Positions 9,233 to 17,836 of a DNA stretch of 64,000 nt are shown in pieces (the stretch's first letter is position 1; the number at the start of each line of letters is the position of its first letter). The stretch lies in contig REAW01000015.1 in the NCBI GenBank assembly GCA_004293725.1, positions 1 through 64,000 of the forward strand. Reading direction: 5' to 3'. The position numbers and the translations under genes are program-made. The notes beneath the pieces were generated by a model. It made no database searches and was not told the DNA's origin. It saw only the letters and a list, made by a program, of their open reading frames with translations. Source of the DNA: Curvibacter sp. GTDB taxonomy: Bacteria > Pseudomonadota > Gammaproteobacteria > Burkholderiales > Burkholderiaceae_C.

Positions 9233-10348
9233 TTACTTGCAGATGTATCCGGTGATTTCCAAGCCGTAGCCGTTCAAACTGGGCATGCGGCGGGGGCTGC
9301 CCATGAGTTGCATTTTCTGTACGCCACATTGCAAAAGAATCTGGGCGCCGATGCCATAGGTTCGCAGGTCGATACGGCCACGCTCGGGCGCTTGGGACGC
9401 GCGGGCCGTGCCTTCGAATTGGGACAGCAGTTGTTCGCCGCTTTCGCCGCAGTTCAACAGCACCAACACGCCTTTGCCTTCCTTGGCAATAAAGGCCAGC
9501 GCGGCGTCCAGGCTCCAGCTATGCATAGTGCGGTTGATTTCAAGCGCGTCCAGCACCGACAGGGGTTCGTGCACCCGTGCGGGTACCACGGTGCTGGCGT
9601 CCCAGCTCCCCTTCACCAACGCCAGGTGCACACCCTGACCCGTGGTGTCCCGGAACGCGTGGGCAGTGAACTCGCCATAGGCGGTGTGCATGGGGCGAAC
9701 GCCGAGTTTTTCGATCAGGGACTCGTTGCGGCTACGGTGCTCGATCAGGTCGGCAATCGTGCCGATTTTCAGTCCATGCTCGGCGGCGAACAGCTGCAGG
9801 TCGGGCAGGCGGGCCATGGTGCCATCATCTTTCATGATTTCGCAGATCACGGCCGCCGGGGTGCAGCCAGCCATGGCCGAGAGGTCGCAACCCGCTTCGG
9901 TATGGCCTGCACGCATCAATACCCCACCGTCGACGGCCTGCAAGGGAAAAATGTGGCCCGGTTGCACCAGGTCATTGGCGACAGCGTTTTTGGCCACAGC
10001 GGCTTGTACCGTACGGGCGCGGTCGGCGGCAGAGATTCCGGTAGTTACCCCTTCGGCTGCTTCAATAGAAACGGTGAACGCCGTGCTGTGTTTGGTGCCA
10101 TTTCGGGTGGCCATGGGAGGGAGTTTGAGCAACTCGCAGCGTTCGCGGGTCAGGGTCAGGCAAATCAGACCACGGCCGAATTTGGCCATGAAGTTGATGG
10201 CGTCGGCGGTTACATGGTCTGCCGCCAGGACCAAGTCGCCTTCGTTTTCGCGGTCTTCCTCGTCCACCAGAATGACCATGCGACCTGCGCGCATGTCGGC
10301 AACGATGTCCTCAACCGGGGAGATAGAGACGGGGGAGAGGGCGGTCAT
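9233..10348 (-). CDS. ribBA: 3,4-dihydroxy-2-butanone-4-phosphate synthase with degenerate GTP cyclohydrolase II-like domain
   Basis: The N-terminal half (about residues 1-205) is a complete DHBP synthase, which makes the four-carbon riboflavin precursor from ribulose 5-phosphate. It has the acidic metal site DEEDRENEGDL and the later GHTEAGCDLSAMAG. The C-terminal half resembles GTP cyclohydrolase II but has lost its catalytic residues: where active enzymes have the zinc-binding ECLTGD...RCDCG segment this one reads EPLSVLDALEINRTMHSW, and the HRQEGRNIGL segment is replaced by LNCGESGEQLL. It is probably DHBP synthase only, with a separate ribA elsewhere (inference). ATG 10348 was chosen over TTG 10366. 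No FMN riboswitch was recognised upstream. Confidence 0.9.
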   Translation of the reverse strand: MTALSPVSISPVEDIVADMRAGRMVILVDEEDRENEGDLVLAADHVTADAINFMAKFGRGLICLTLTRERCELLKLPPMATRNGTKHSTAFTVSIEAAEGVTTGISAADRARTVQAAVAKNAVANDLVQPGHIFPLQAVDGGVLMRAGHTEAGCDLSAMAGCTPAAVICEIMKDDGTMARLPDLQLFAAEHGLKIGTIADLIEHRSRNESLIEKLGVRPMHTAYGEFTAHAFRDTTGQGVHLALVKGSWDASTVVPARVHEPLSVLDALEINRTMHSWSLDAALAFIAKEGKGVLVLLNCGESGEQLLSQFEGTARASQAPERGRIDLRTYGIGAQILLQCGVQKMQLMGSPRRMPSLNGYGLEITGYICK

Positions 10349-10514
10349 GCGCAAAGTACTTTCCAAAGAGCGGTAAAAACAGGGCCGTGCCGATGGCAGG
10401 CGTGCCCACGATTATCGCCGCAAACCCCCGGTCAAAATCCTGTGCGTGCGCCATGGACAAGGTTTCAACTTCGTGCCGCCCCAAGCCGAATCATGCCCTT
10501 TAGGATTTACAGCG

Positions 10515-10916
10515 TCAGTCCACCGATGCGCTCCAGCGGGAACCCCAGCCTTTGTCGAGTGCGCGGCGGTCGCGCTTGGTCGGCCGGCCATGTTCGAGCG
10601 CGTGCGCCGGTTCGGTGGCCAGGCGGTTGTGCTCGGCCATCTCGGCGCGCTTGGCGACGCTTTGCGGCGTTTCCTCATAGAGCTGCTGCGCCACCGGAGC
10701 CGGGCCCCGTTGGTCGCTCACTGCTTTCACCACCACCGTGCGCGGTATCTTGGCTTGCCAAATGGTCAGCACATCGCCCGCCCTGATTTCTTTGGAGGGT
10801 TTGATGTCATGCTGCGCCATTTGCACACGGCCCTTGTTCACCTCGTCGGTGGCCAGCGAACGTGTCTTGAAGAAACGCGCTGCCCAAAGCCATTTGTCAA
10901 TACGGGTGCTGTCCAT
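10515..10916 (-). CDS. hslR: S4-domain RNA-binding protein, Hsp15 family
   Basis: A small (133 residues) S4-fold RNA-binding protein of the Hsp15/HslR family, which in E. coli binds stalled 50S subunits carrying nascent chains. The S4 domain is clear at residues 3-65 (RIDKWLWAARFFKTRSLATDEV, then GRVQM and GDVLTIWQA). The C-terminal tail is basic and Ala/Glu-rich. The start is 6 bases after the tctE stop, so it may be co-transcribed with tctDE. No heat-shock promoter is obvious directly in front of it. Confidence 0.9.
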   Translation of the reverse strand: MDSTRIDKWLWAARFFKTRSLATDEVNKGRVQMAQHDIKPSKEIRAGDVLTIWQAKIPRTVVVKAVSDQRGPAPVAQQLYEETPQSVAKRAEMAEHNRLATEPAHALEHGRPTKRDRRALDKGWGSRWSASVD

Positions 10917-10922
10917 GCCGGT

Positions 10923-12344
10923 TTAGGAAGGTGGGGAATGAAGGGGCAATCGTACACAGGCATCCAAACCCACGCACAAACCGTGCTCATACACATTGGT
11001 GAGGCTAATGGTGCCACCCAGCGCCCGAACCATTTCGTGCGTGATGGTCAAACCCAAGCCGGAGCCCGAATGGGCGTTGCCTGCCGCAAATGGTTGGAAT
11101 AGGCGCAGCCGCAATTCGTCCGAAATACCAGGGCCACTGTCTTCGATATGCAACTCCGCCATGCCGTCCTGCGGCTGCAGGCGCACACAGAGGCGACCGC
11201 CGCGCGGGCTCAATCGGATGGCGTTGTGCAGCAGGTTGCGGGCCATTTCGCGCAACATCCACTCGTGGGCATGCACCCAGCAGGTGTCGGTGTGAATATC
11301 AAAATCCAGGTCCTTGTCCGCAATCAGGGCAGACACGTCCAGGGTTATGGCGCGCAGCGGCTCGGCCCAATCCATGGTGTCAAAGTCTTGTTGCTGTTTG
11401 ACCTGCTCCACCTTGGCCAGCGACAGCATTTGGTTGGCCAAAAGGGTGGCACGGTCGACCGTGGTTTGAATCTCTTGCAGGGCTTCCGTGGGCGCCACAT
11501 CCCCGCGCAGTGCCGACTGGACCTGTACTTTGAGCACTGCCAGTGGCGTGCGCAGCTGGTGGGCTGCATCCCGCACAAAGCGTTTTTGGTGGTCCAACAA
11601 ATGCTGCAGGCGCACCATCACTTGGTTGGTGGCATCGGTCAGCGGTCGTATTTCCAGCGGCAGGTGCGCTGCATTCAGGGGGGTCAAGTCCTCTTCAAGA
11701 CGTTGTTGCAGCTCGCTGCTCATGCGGCGTACCGGGCGTGTGACACGCTGTACAACGACCAGCACCACAGCGGTAATCACGGTGATCAAAATAGCCTGGC
11801 GCTGTAGCGTGTCGATCAGGATCTGCCGCGCCAGAGTGCGCCTCAGTTCCAGCGTTTCAGCCACTTGCACCATGGCCATGGTGCGTTCGCGCCGTGTGGC
11901 AACGGGTTGCAGCAGCACGGCTACGCGGACCGGGTCGCCGCGAAAACTGTCGTCATAAAAATCCACCAGCGCAGCGTAGGGTCCCTGGTTGGGCAAGGTG
12001 CCGCGCCAGGCAGGCAGATCCTCGGCGCCATCGATCCACTGCCCTTGTGCATCCGAAATGCGGTAACTCATGCGGCTGCGGTTGTCGGCCTCAAACGCTT
12101 CCAGTGCGGAGTAGGGCACTTGCGCACGCAGGCGTGCCTGCGGACCGTCGCCTTCAATATCCAGGAGTTCGCCAATTGCCTTGGCAGAAGCCAGTAGCGT
12201 GCGGTCGTAGGCGGTGTTCACGGCACTCAGTGCATGCCGGTACAGGCTGATGGTGTCCACCACCACAAATAGCAAGATGGGCAGCAAAATCCCCAGCAGC
12301 AGGCTGCGCCGCAGGGAGAGGGGGGGGCGGTTGTCCGAGACCAT
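10923..12344 (-). CDS. tctE: Sensor histidine kinase of the TctE/QseC type
   Basis: Membrane sensor kinase, likely responding to tri- or dicarboxylates given its neighbours. The 473-residue protein has a membrane helix at about residues 14-36, a periplasmic sensor of about 140 residues with an N-terminal two-component-kinase (2CSK_N-like) look, a second helix near 175-195, the phospho-acceptor helix FVRDAAHQLRTPL (His near 260), then N-box NLLHNAIRLSP, G1 EDSGPGIS and G2 GSGLGLT. Its ATG immediately follows the tctD stop with no gap. tctDE is divergent from tctCBA, the arrangement of the known tricarboxylate-responsive systems. Confidence 0.88.
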   Translation of the reverse strand: MVSDNRPPLSLRRSLLLGILLPILLFVVVDTISLYRHALSAVNTAYDRTLLASAKAIGELLDIEGDGPQARLRAQVPYSALEAFEADNRSRMSYRISDAQGQWIDGAEDLPAWRGTLPNQGPYAALVDFYDDSFRGDPVRVAVLLQPVATRRERTMAMVQVAETLELRRTLARQILIDTLQRQAILITVITAVVLVVVQRVTRPVRRMSSELQQRLEEDLTPLNAAHLPLEIRPLTDATNQVMVRLQHLLDHQKRFVRDAAHQLRTPLAVLKVQVQSALRGDVAPTEALQEIQTTVDRATLLANQMLSLAKVEQVKQQQDFDTMDWAEPLRAITLDVSALIADKDLDFDIHTDTCWVHAHEWMLREMARNLLHNAIRLSPRGGRLCVRLQPQDGMAELHIEDSGPGISDELRLRLFQPFAAGNAHSGSGLGLTITHEMVRALGGTISLTNVYEHGLCVGLDACVRLPLHSPPS

Positions 12345-13022
12345 TTAGCCTACTGCTTTTAACAGATAGCCCAGACCCCGCAGCGTGACAAGTGCAACCC
12401 CGGTACCCAGAAGTTTCTTGCGCAGGCGGTACACCACCACTTCAATCGCTTCAAACTGGACTTCTGTCGCGCCTGGAAATACCACTTCAAACAAACGCTC
12501 TTTGCTCACCGCATGGCCGGGGCGCGCGATCAGGGCGGCCACTAACGCGAGTTCGCGCGGGCTCAGGTCCATGATCTGCTGGCGGTGGTACAGCGCGCCG
12601 CTGGTTTTGTCCAGGCGAAGGGCGCCCAGTTGGAGGTCGGGGTGGGCGACCTGTGTGCTGTTCGAGTGGCGGCGATAGAGGGCGCGCACGCGGGCCTCAA
12701 GCTCGTCCAAATCAAAGGGCTTGGGCAGGTAGTCGTCGGCACCCGCATTCAGCCCCAGTACTTTGTCCCCCACGGTTCCTCGGGCGGTGAGGATCAGCAC
12801 CGGTGTGTCCAGACCCTGGGATCGTGCGGCTTTCAAAATGTCCAGCCCGTCCACTCCTGGCAGGCTCAGGTCCAGTACCACTACGTCGGGCTCGGCACTG
12901 CGCCAGTGCGCCAAAGCCAATCGCCCATCGCTGCATACGTCCACCCGCATTTGCGCGCGCACCAAGCTGCGCTGCAGCGCGGTGTGCAGGGCCAGGTCGT
13001 CTTCGATGAGCAACAAGTGCAT
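12345..13022 (-). CDS. tctD: OmpR-family response regulator TctD
   Basis: DNA-binding response regulator paired with the kinase gene that directly follows. The 225-residue protein has a receiver domain with acidic pocket IEDD, phospho-acceptor Asp51 (VLDLSLPGVDG) and Lys101 (LPKPF), then a winged-helix OmpR-type output domain (LSPRELALVAALI, FEAIEVVVYRLRKKL, LRGLGYLL). The frame extends 27 codons further upstream, but MHLLLIEDD at 13022 is the natural family start. It is divergently transcribed from tctC, whose promoter it probably activates. Confidence 0.9.
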   Translation of the reverse strand: MHLLLIEDDLALHTALQRSLVRAQMRVDVCSDGRLALAHWRSAEPDVVVLDLSLPGVDGLDILKAARSQGLDTPVLILTARGTVGDKVLGLNAGADDYLPKPFDLDELEARVRALYRRHSNSTQVAHPDLQLGALRLDKTSGALYHRQQIMDLSPRELALVAALIARPGHAVSKERLFEVVFPGATEVQFEAIEVVVYRLRKKLLGTGVALVTLRGLGYLLKAVG

Positions 13023-13037
13023 GGGGTTTTCCCTAGG

Positions 13038-13059
13038 CGTTTGGACAGCCGTTTGACAG
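13038..13059 (+). promoter_or_regulatory. Tandem direct repeat, possible TctD binding site
   Basis: Two nearly identical blocks, CGTTTGGACAG at 13038 and CGTTTGACAG at 13050, are spaced 12 bases start to start between the divergent tctD and tctC genes. OmpR-type regulators commonly bind tandem direct repeats, so this is a candidate operator. The assignment is inference. Confidence 0.4.
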
Positions 13060-13106
13060 GCTGGGCTCGCATCATAGGGCCTGCATTCAACACAAGGAGA
13101 CATCCC

Positions 13107-14066
13107 ATGCGTCGTGATACCTTTCTGAAGTCCATGGCCGTTTTGGCCGCCGCCGGCTCACTTCCCCTGTCAGCCCGAGCCGCTGCCAACCTGAAGATGA
13201 TGATTCCCGCCAACCCGGGTGGTGGTTGGGACGGCACTGGCCGAGCCTTGGGCAAAGCGCTGATTGATTCCAAGGCGGCAGATACCGTCCAATACGAAAA
13301 CAAGGGCGGCGCCGCTGGTGTGATCGGCTTGGCGCAGTTTGTAAATGCCAGCAAAGGGGACCCCAATGCGCTGTTGATGACGGGCGCAGTGATGGTGGGT
13401 GGCATCATTACCAGCAAGCCAGCCGTGGGTCTGGACAAGGCCACTCCCATTGCCCGTATTACCAGCGAGTACAACGTGTTTGTGGTGCCTGCCGATTCCC
13501 CGCTCAAGACCATGAAAGATGTCGTTGCGCAGATGCAAAAAGACCCCGGCAGTGTGAAGTGGGGTGGCGGTTCGCGCGGGTCCACGGAGCACATCTGTGC
13601 CTCCATGTTGGCTACCAAAGTGAACGTCGATCCCAAGAAGGTGAATTACGTGGCATTCCGTGGCGGCGGTGAAGCCACTGCAGCCATCTTGGGTGGCAAC
13701 GTCACCGTGGGTGGCAGCGGTTATAGCGAGTTTGCGGAGTACATCAAAGCCGGCAAGATGCGCGCAATTGGCGTGACGTCTGAAAAGCGTTTGCCTGGCA
13801 TCAATGTGCCCACCATGCGCGAACAAGGTTTTGACGTGGTACTGGGCAACTGGCGCGCAGTTTACGGTGCTCCCGGCATTACGGCAGAGCAACGCGCCGC
13901 GCTGACTGACATGGTGGTTAAGGCGACCAAGTCGAAGTCATGGGCAGAGTCGCTGGAAAAAAATGGTTGGATGCCCGCAGTTCTGACCGGCAAGGCGTTT
14001 GACGACTTTGTGGACAACGAGTTCTCCAGCTTGCGCGGTGTGATGCACCTGGCCGGCATGTTGTGA
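13107..14066 (+). CDS. tctC: Tripartite tricarboxylate transporter substrate-binding protein
   Basis: Periplasmic binding protein of the Bug/TctC family, which delivers citrate-like or other carboxylates to TctAB. The 319-residue product starts with a twin-arginine-like signal (MRRDTFLKS and a hydrophobic core ending ARAAA, near residue 26). The mature protein has the family's PANPGGGWDGTGRALG loop, GAAGVIG and GGSGYSEFAEYIKAGK-type motifs. The start was chosen for its strong ribosome binding site (AAGGAGA, 7 bases before the ATG). Its stop overlaps the tctB start. It is first in the tctCBA order. Confidence 0.93.
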   Translation: MRRDTFLKSMAVLAAAGSLPLSARAAANLKMMIPANPGGGWDGTGRALGKALIDSKAADTVQYENKGGAAGVIGLAQFVNASKGDPNALLMTGAVMVGGIITSKPAVGLDKATPIARITSEYNVFVVPADSPLKTMKDVVAQMQKDPGSVKWGGGSRGSTEHICASMLATKVNVDPKKVNYVAFRGGGEATAAILGGNVTVGGSGYSEFAEYIKAGKMRAIGVTSEKRLPGINVPTMREQGFDVVLGNWRAVYGAPGITAEQRAALTDMVVKATKSKSWAESLEKNGWMPAVLTGKAFDDFVDNEFSSLRGVMHLAGML

Positions 14067-14575
14067 TGCGGGCGGTAATCAAGGCACGCCAGCAATCTGC
14101 GCTGGCCCTGGGAGTGCTGTTGCTCTCGGTGGGGCTGGCCATAGGCGCTTGGTTCATTCCTTCTGAGGCAGGCTACGCGGGCGTGGGCCCTAATTTTCTG
14201 CCTTGGGTTGTGTCATTGGCCTTGTTGCTGTGCGGAGGCGGGCTGCTTTGGGAGGCCCGGTCCGGCGGCTTTCGTGGTATGGATGATGCAGAGGACGAAG
14301 CCCCACCCTTCTGGCTGGGCTTCGTCTGGATGTCAGCGGGCCTGCTGGTTAACGGTGCCTTGATTACCACCATCGGTTTTATTTTCAGCTGCACCTTGTG
14401 TTTTGTGCTGGCCGCTCGCGGGATGCGCATGTCACAAGGGCAGCCTGCAGGCGGCGTGCGTTCTTGGTTGCAGGACGTGGTGGTGGGTTTGCTCATTGCC
14501 GCGCCGGTGTATTGGATGTTTACCAAGTTTCTGGCCATTAGCTTGCCAGGTTTGACGCAAAGCGGGTGGCTGTGA
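14066..14575 (+). CDS. tctB: Tripartite tricarboxylate transporter small membrane subunit
   Basis: Small membrane component of the TctCBA transporter, 169 residues with four predicted membrane helices (about 15-33, 45-62, 88-120 and 138-160), as in the TctB family. The ATG at 14066 shares one base with the tctC stop (TGATG); a GTG one codon earlier is also possible. It lies directly before tctA, again with a one-base overlap, so the three transporter genes are translationally coupled. Confidence 0.9.
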   Translation: MRAVIKARQQSALALGVLLLSVGLAIGAWFIPSEAGYAGVGPNFLPWVVSLALLLCGGGLLWEARSGGFRGMDDAEDEAPPFWLGFVWMSAGLLVNGALITTIGFIFSCTLCFVLAARGMRMSQGQPAGGVRSWLQDVVVGLLIAAPVYWMFTKFLAISLPGLTQSGWL

Positions 14576-16083
14576 TGGATATCTGGAACCAATTGCTTCA
14601 GGGCTTCATGACGGCGGGTACGCCGGTCAATTTGTTGTGGGCGTTCGTGGGTTGCGCGTTGGGCACAGCCGTAGGCGTGTTGCCGGGCATCGGCCCAGCC
14701 ACCGCTGTGGCGATGCTGCTCCCCATTACCACCCAGGTCGAGGCAACGGCCTCGATGATTTTCTTTGCCGGGATCTATTACGGAGCGATGTACGGTGGCT
14801 CGACCACCTCCATTCTGCTTAATACGCCGGGTGAAACCTCCAGCATGGTCACGGCCATGGAGGGCAACAAGATGGCCAAAAACGGGCGCGCGGGAGCAGC
14901 GCTGGCTTCAGCGGCCATTGGGTCGTTTGTGGCCGGTACCATCGCCACCGTGGTAGTGACGTTGTTTGCACCGCTGGTGGCGGAATACGCTGTCAAGTTG
15001 GGCCCACCCGAATACTTCTGCCTGATGTTGTTGGCCTTCACTACCGTGAGTGCGGTGTTGGGGCAGAGCACCTTACGGGGCTTGACGGCCCTTTTTGTCG
15101 GGCTTGCCATAGGCCTGATTGGCATGGACCAGATTACAGGACAGGCGCGCTATACCGGCGGAACGCCAGAGCTGCTGGACGGGGTGGAGATCGTGCTGGT
15201 GGCGGTGGGCCTTTTTGCAGTGGCCGAAGCCTTGCACGCCGTGCTGTTTGAAGGCAAGGTGGTCGAGACCAAGAACAAGATGAGTCGGGTGTCCATGACA
15301 GTATCCGACTGGAAGCGGTCCATTCCGGCTTGGCTACGTGGCAGTGCCATTGGCGCACCCTTTGGTTGCATCCCTGCCGGAGGCACCGAGATTCCCACCT
15401 TCTTAAGTTATGCCGTCGAAAAGAAGATGGCCAAACCGGAGCACCAAGCGGAATTTGGTACCAAGGGTGCCATCGAAGGGGTAGCGGGTCCGGAGGCGGC
15501 CAACAACGCCACAGTCACTACCGCCATGATCCCCTTGTTGACGCTGGGAATACCGGTCTCCAACACAACGGCGGTGCTACTGGGGGCGTTCCAGAATTAC
15601 GGCATCCAGCCCGGGCCACAGTTGTTTACCAGCTCCTCGGCGCTGGTGTGGGCGCTGATCGCGTCCCTCTACATCGGCAACATCATGCTGCTGGTGCTGA
15701 ACCTGCCCTTGGTGGGCCTGTGGGTCAAGTTGCTCAAGGTACCCAAGGCGCAGTTGTACGCTGGCATCCTGATTTTTGCGACGGTAGGTTCTTACGGCAT
15801 GCGCCAGAGCGCGTTCGACTTGTTTTTGCTCTACGCCATTGGTCTTCTGGGGCTTCTCATGCGCCGCTTCAATTTCCCTACGGCGCCCGTCATTGTTGGC
15901 ATGATTTTGGGCCCCTTGGCCGAGGCGCAGTTGCGCAACGCCATGTCGATCGGGGAGGGTAGTGCCATGGTGTTCCTGCAACGTCCCATGTCGGTAACCT
16001 TGTTGGTGGTGATCGCTGCCGTGTTGATCTTGCCACGCGTGTTCAAACGGTTTTCGCGCAAAAACATCGAAGCGATCGGCTGA
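14575..16083 (+). CDS. tctA: Tripartite tricarboxylate transporter large permease
   Basis: Large membrane subunit (502 residues, about 11-12 helices) that carries the substrate across the inner membrane, driven by an ion gradient. The family's first signature [19 protein letters not shown] and the following [26 protein letters not shown] region lie near residues 38-88. The second copy of the repeat-like half appears around [20 protein letters not shown]. The ATG at 14575 overlaps the tctB stop. Dispersed repeat copy C begins 15 bases after the stop. Confidence 0.95.
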   Translation: MDIWNQLLQGFMTAGTPVNLLWAFVGCALGTAVGVLPGIGPATAVAMLLPITTQVEATASMIFFAGIYYGAMYGGSTTSILLNTPGETSSMVTAMEGNKMAKNGRAGAALASAAIGSFVAGTIATVVVTLFAPLVAEYAVKLGPPEYFCLMLLAFTTVSAVLGQSTLRGLTALFVGLAIGLIGMDQITGQARYTGGTPELLDGVEIVLVAVGLFAVAEALHAVLFEGKVVETKNKMSRVSMTVSDWKRSIPAWLRGSAIGAPFGCIPAGGTEIPTFLSYAVEKKMAKPEHQAEFGTKGAIEGVAGPEAANNATVTTAMIPLLTLGIPVSNTTAVLLGAFQNYGIQPGPQLFTSSSALVWALIASLYIGNIMLLVLNLPLVGLWVKLLKVPKAQLYAGILIFATVGSYGMRQSAFDLFLLYAIGLLGLLMRRFNFPTAPVIVGMILGPLAEAQLRNAMSIGEGSAMVFLQRPMSVTLLVVIAAVLILPRVFKRFSRKNIEAIG

Positions 16084-16098
16084 CCCACGTTAGGTGTG

Positions 16099-16156
16099 AA
16101 ATTGGCCTCTAGCCATTGTGGAGTATGCGCGAGTAGCTCCTGAATTTGTAGCGTTT
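16099..16156 (+). repeat. Dispersed hairpin repeat, copy C
   Basis: Lies 15 bases after the tctA stop, in the same orientation. It has the TGGC-ctcta-GCCA hairpin, TGCGCGAGTAGCTCC and a GCT/AGC hairpin followed by GTTT. It would separate tctCBA from the downstream regulator gene. Confidence 0.8.
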
Positions 16157-16186
16157 CAAGAGTGGTTCCTGCGTTAACATTCGCGC

Positions 16187-17686
16187 ATGCCCACTCCTGA
16201 CTCCCTGCCCCGCGACGCACAAAGTATTCTGGAACTGGCTGCGCGCTCCATGTTTGCGCTGTTTTCCAGTGCCAGCGAGGGGATGATGCTGGTTGACCGC
16301 CAAGCGCGTGTGGTCTGGATCAACGAGCAGTACAAACGGTTTCTGCCTGCGTTGGGCTTCGAGCGTGAGGAAGACTTCGTGGGCCACCCGGTTTCCATGG
16401 TGGTCCACAACACGCAGATGCATCAGGTGCTCGAGACAGGCAAGCCCATCCTGATTGATCTGCTGACCAATCGTGCGGGGACCTTTGTCGTCAGCCGCAT
16501 TCCACTTCGAGATGCCCAGGGACAAGTCATTGGTGCACTGGGCATTGTGTTGTTTGACCACGCGGAAACCACGCTACAGCCCCTGATTGAAAAATTTTCA
16601 TTGCTTCAGCGTGATCTGGACGACGCCCGCCGGGAGCTGGCGTCCCAGCGTTTGCAAGCGCCGGGGCAGCGTCAGTCGAAATACACCTTTGCCAGTTTTG
16701 TGGGTTTGAGCCCGGCGGCGGTGGAAGTGAAGCGCCATGCCCGCCGCGCCGCACTGTCCAGCAGCCCGGTATTGCTGCTGGGCGAGACCGGCACGGGTAA
16801 GGAGCTTTTGGCGCATGCGATCCACGCTGCATCCGGTCGCGCCCGTCGCCCCTTCATCAGCGTCAACATCGCCGCAGTGCCCGAGACCTTGTTGGAGGCG
16901 GAGTTCTTTGGCTACGCGCCCGGCGCTTTCACCGGCGCGGATCGCAAGGGGCGAGATGGCAAGTTCCGCCTGGCCGATGGCGGGACCTTGTTTCTTGACG
17001 AGATTGGCGACATGCCCCAGGCCCTGCAAAGCAAACTGCTGCGTGCGTTGCAAGAAAGCGAAATTGAACCCCTGGGGTCCAACAAACTGTTGCCTGTGAA
17101 TGTGCGCGTCATTGCGGCCACCTCGCGGGACCTGGTGCGCCTCGTGCGTGCAGGCACGTTCCGTGAGGATTTGTTTTACCGCCTCAATGTGTTGCCTATC
17201 CGCGTGCCTCCATTGCGTGAGCGCAGGGCTGATATTGCGGCCTTGCTGGAGGTGCTGGGCGAAGACGTAGCGCTGCGCAGTGGCTTGCCTCCCCCAGAGT
17301 TATCGCCCGATGCTCTGTCCATGCTGGAGGCCCAGCCTTGGCCCGGGAATATTCGTGAGTTGCGCAATGTGCTGGAACAAGCGGTGATGCGAAGCGAAAC
17401 CGCCCGCGTTGAAGCGGATGTGTTTGCCAGCGTACTTCGCGAATCCGGGGTGCAGCCGCTGCAGCCTACTGTGCGCACCATTGCCCCGGAAGCGGATATG
17501 TCCGCCAGCGCGGCTCCCGTGGTCCGTCCTCTGGCGGATCAGATTGCTGCGCTGGAGGTTCTTGCCATTCGCGACGCCATGCAGGCTTTGGGTGGAAACA
17601 AAGTGGCCGTGGCCAAGGCCCTGGGCATTTCACGAGCGACGCTATACGCGCGCCTCGAATTGTCTAAAAATAATTCAGTTGTCTGA
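16187..17686 (+). CDS. Sigma-54-dependent transcriptional activator with PAS sensor domain
   Basis: Enhancer-binding protein of 499 residues. An N-terminal PAS domain (about 20-130; ASEGMMLVDRQARVVWINEQ) is followed by a short coiled linker and an AAA+ domain with Walker A GETGTGKE (near residue 200), the sigma-54 contact loop GAFTGA (about 245-250), Walker B GGTLFLDEIGD and an R-finger region. A Fis-type helix-turn-helix ends the protein (GNKVAVAKALGISRATLYARL). The intact GAFTGA motif means it should activate sigma-54 promoters, and one lies about 100 bases downstream in front of a liv-type operon. The PAS domain lacks an obvious cofactor motif, so the signal is unknown. Confidence 0.93.
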   Translation: MPTPDSLPRDAQSILELAARSMFALFSSASEGMMLVDRQARVVWINEQYKRFLPALGFEREEDFVGHPVSMVVHNTQMHQVLETGKPILIDLLTNRAGTFVVSRIPLRDAQGQVIGALGIVLFDHAETTLQPLIEKFSLLQRDLDDARRELASQRLQAPGQRQSKYTFASFVGLSPAAVEVKRHARRAALSSSPVLLLGETGTGKELLAHAIHAASGRARRPFISVNIAAVPETLLEAEFFGYAPGAFTGADRKGRDGKFRLADGGTLFLDEIGDMPQALQSKLLRALQESEIEPLGSNKLLPVNVRVIAATSRDLVRLVRAGTFREDLFYRLNVLPIRVPPLRERRADIAALLEVLGEDVALRSGLPPPELSPDALSMLEAQPWPGNIRELRNVLEQAVMRSETARVEADVFASVLRESGVQPLQPTVRTIAPEADMSASAAPVVRPLADQIAALEVLAIRDAMQALGGNKVAVAKALGISRATLYARLELSKNNSVV

Positions 17687-17697
17687 AATTTAGACAA
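17660..17697 (+). promoter_or_regulatory. Probable upstream activator sites for the sigma-54 activator
   Basis: Three half-sites of TTGTCTRAA type occur: plus-strand copies at 17660 and 17679, and an inverted copy (TTTAGACAA) at 17689. Two of them form the near-perfect palindrome TTGTCTGAAATTTAGACAA. They overlap the end of the activator gene and lie about 110-150 bases before the expected transcription start, the normal range for enhancer-binding proteins. Confidence 0.6.
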
Positions 17698-17783
17698 ATA
17701 AAGTGTATTTTTTTCAGTCAGTTACTTTTGTTTTCTTTCATGCACTTTGCAGTTTCCTGAGTTAAATCAAGCACTTACGTTCT

Positions 17784-17799
17784 TGGCACGCAAAGTGCT
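17784..17799 (+). promoter_or_regulatory. Sigma-54 (-24/-12) promoter
   Basis: The sequence TGGCACGCAAAGTGCT matches TGGCACG-N4-TTGCW, with the GG and GC dinucleotides exactly 12 bases apart and one mismatch in the -12 block. Transcription should start near 17810, about 27 bases before the substrate-binding protein gene. Confidence 0.7.
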
Positions 17800-17836
17800 G
17801 ATTGCATGCCGCAATACCACAACACAGGAGACAAAC

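Noticed and set aside
10349-10514. FMN riboswitch in front of ribBA
   Set aside because: The conserved blocks of the element (AGGG...GGGG and the GAAAUUCC-type loop) could not be found in this region.
9308-10786. Plus-strand open frame of 492 codons opposite ribBA
   Set aside because: Covers ribBA and part of hslR in antisense, with no ribosome binding site or known domain.
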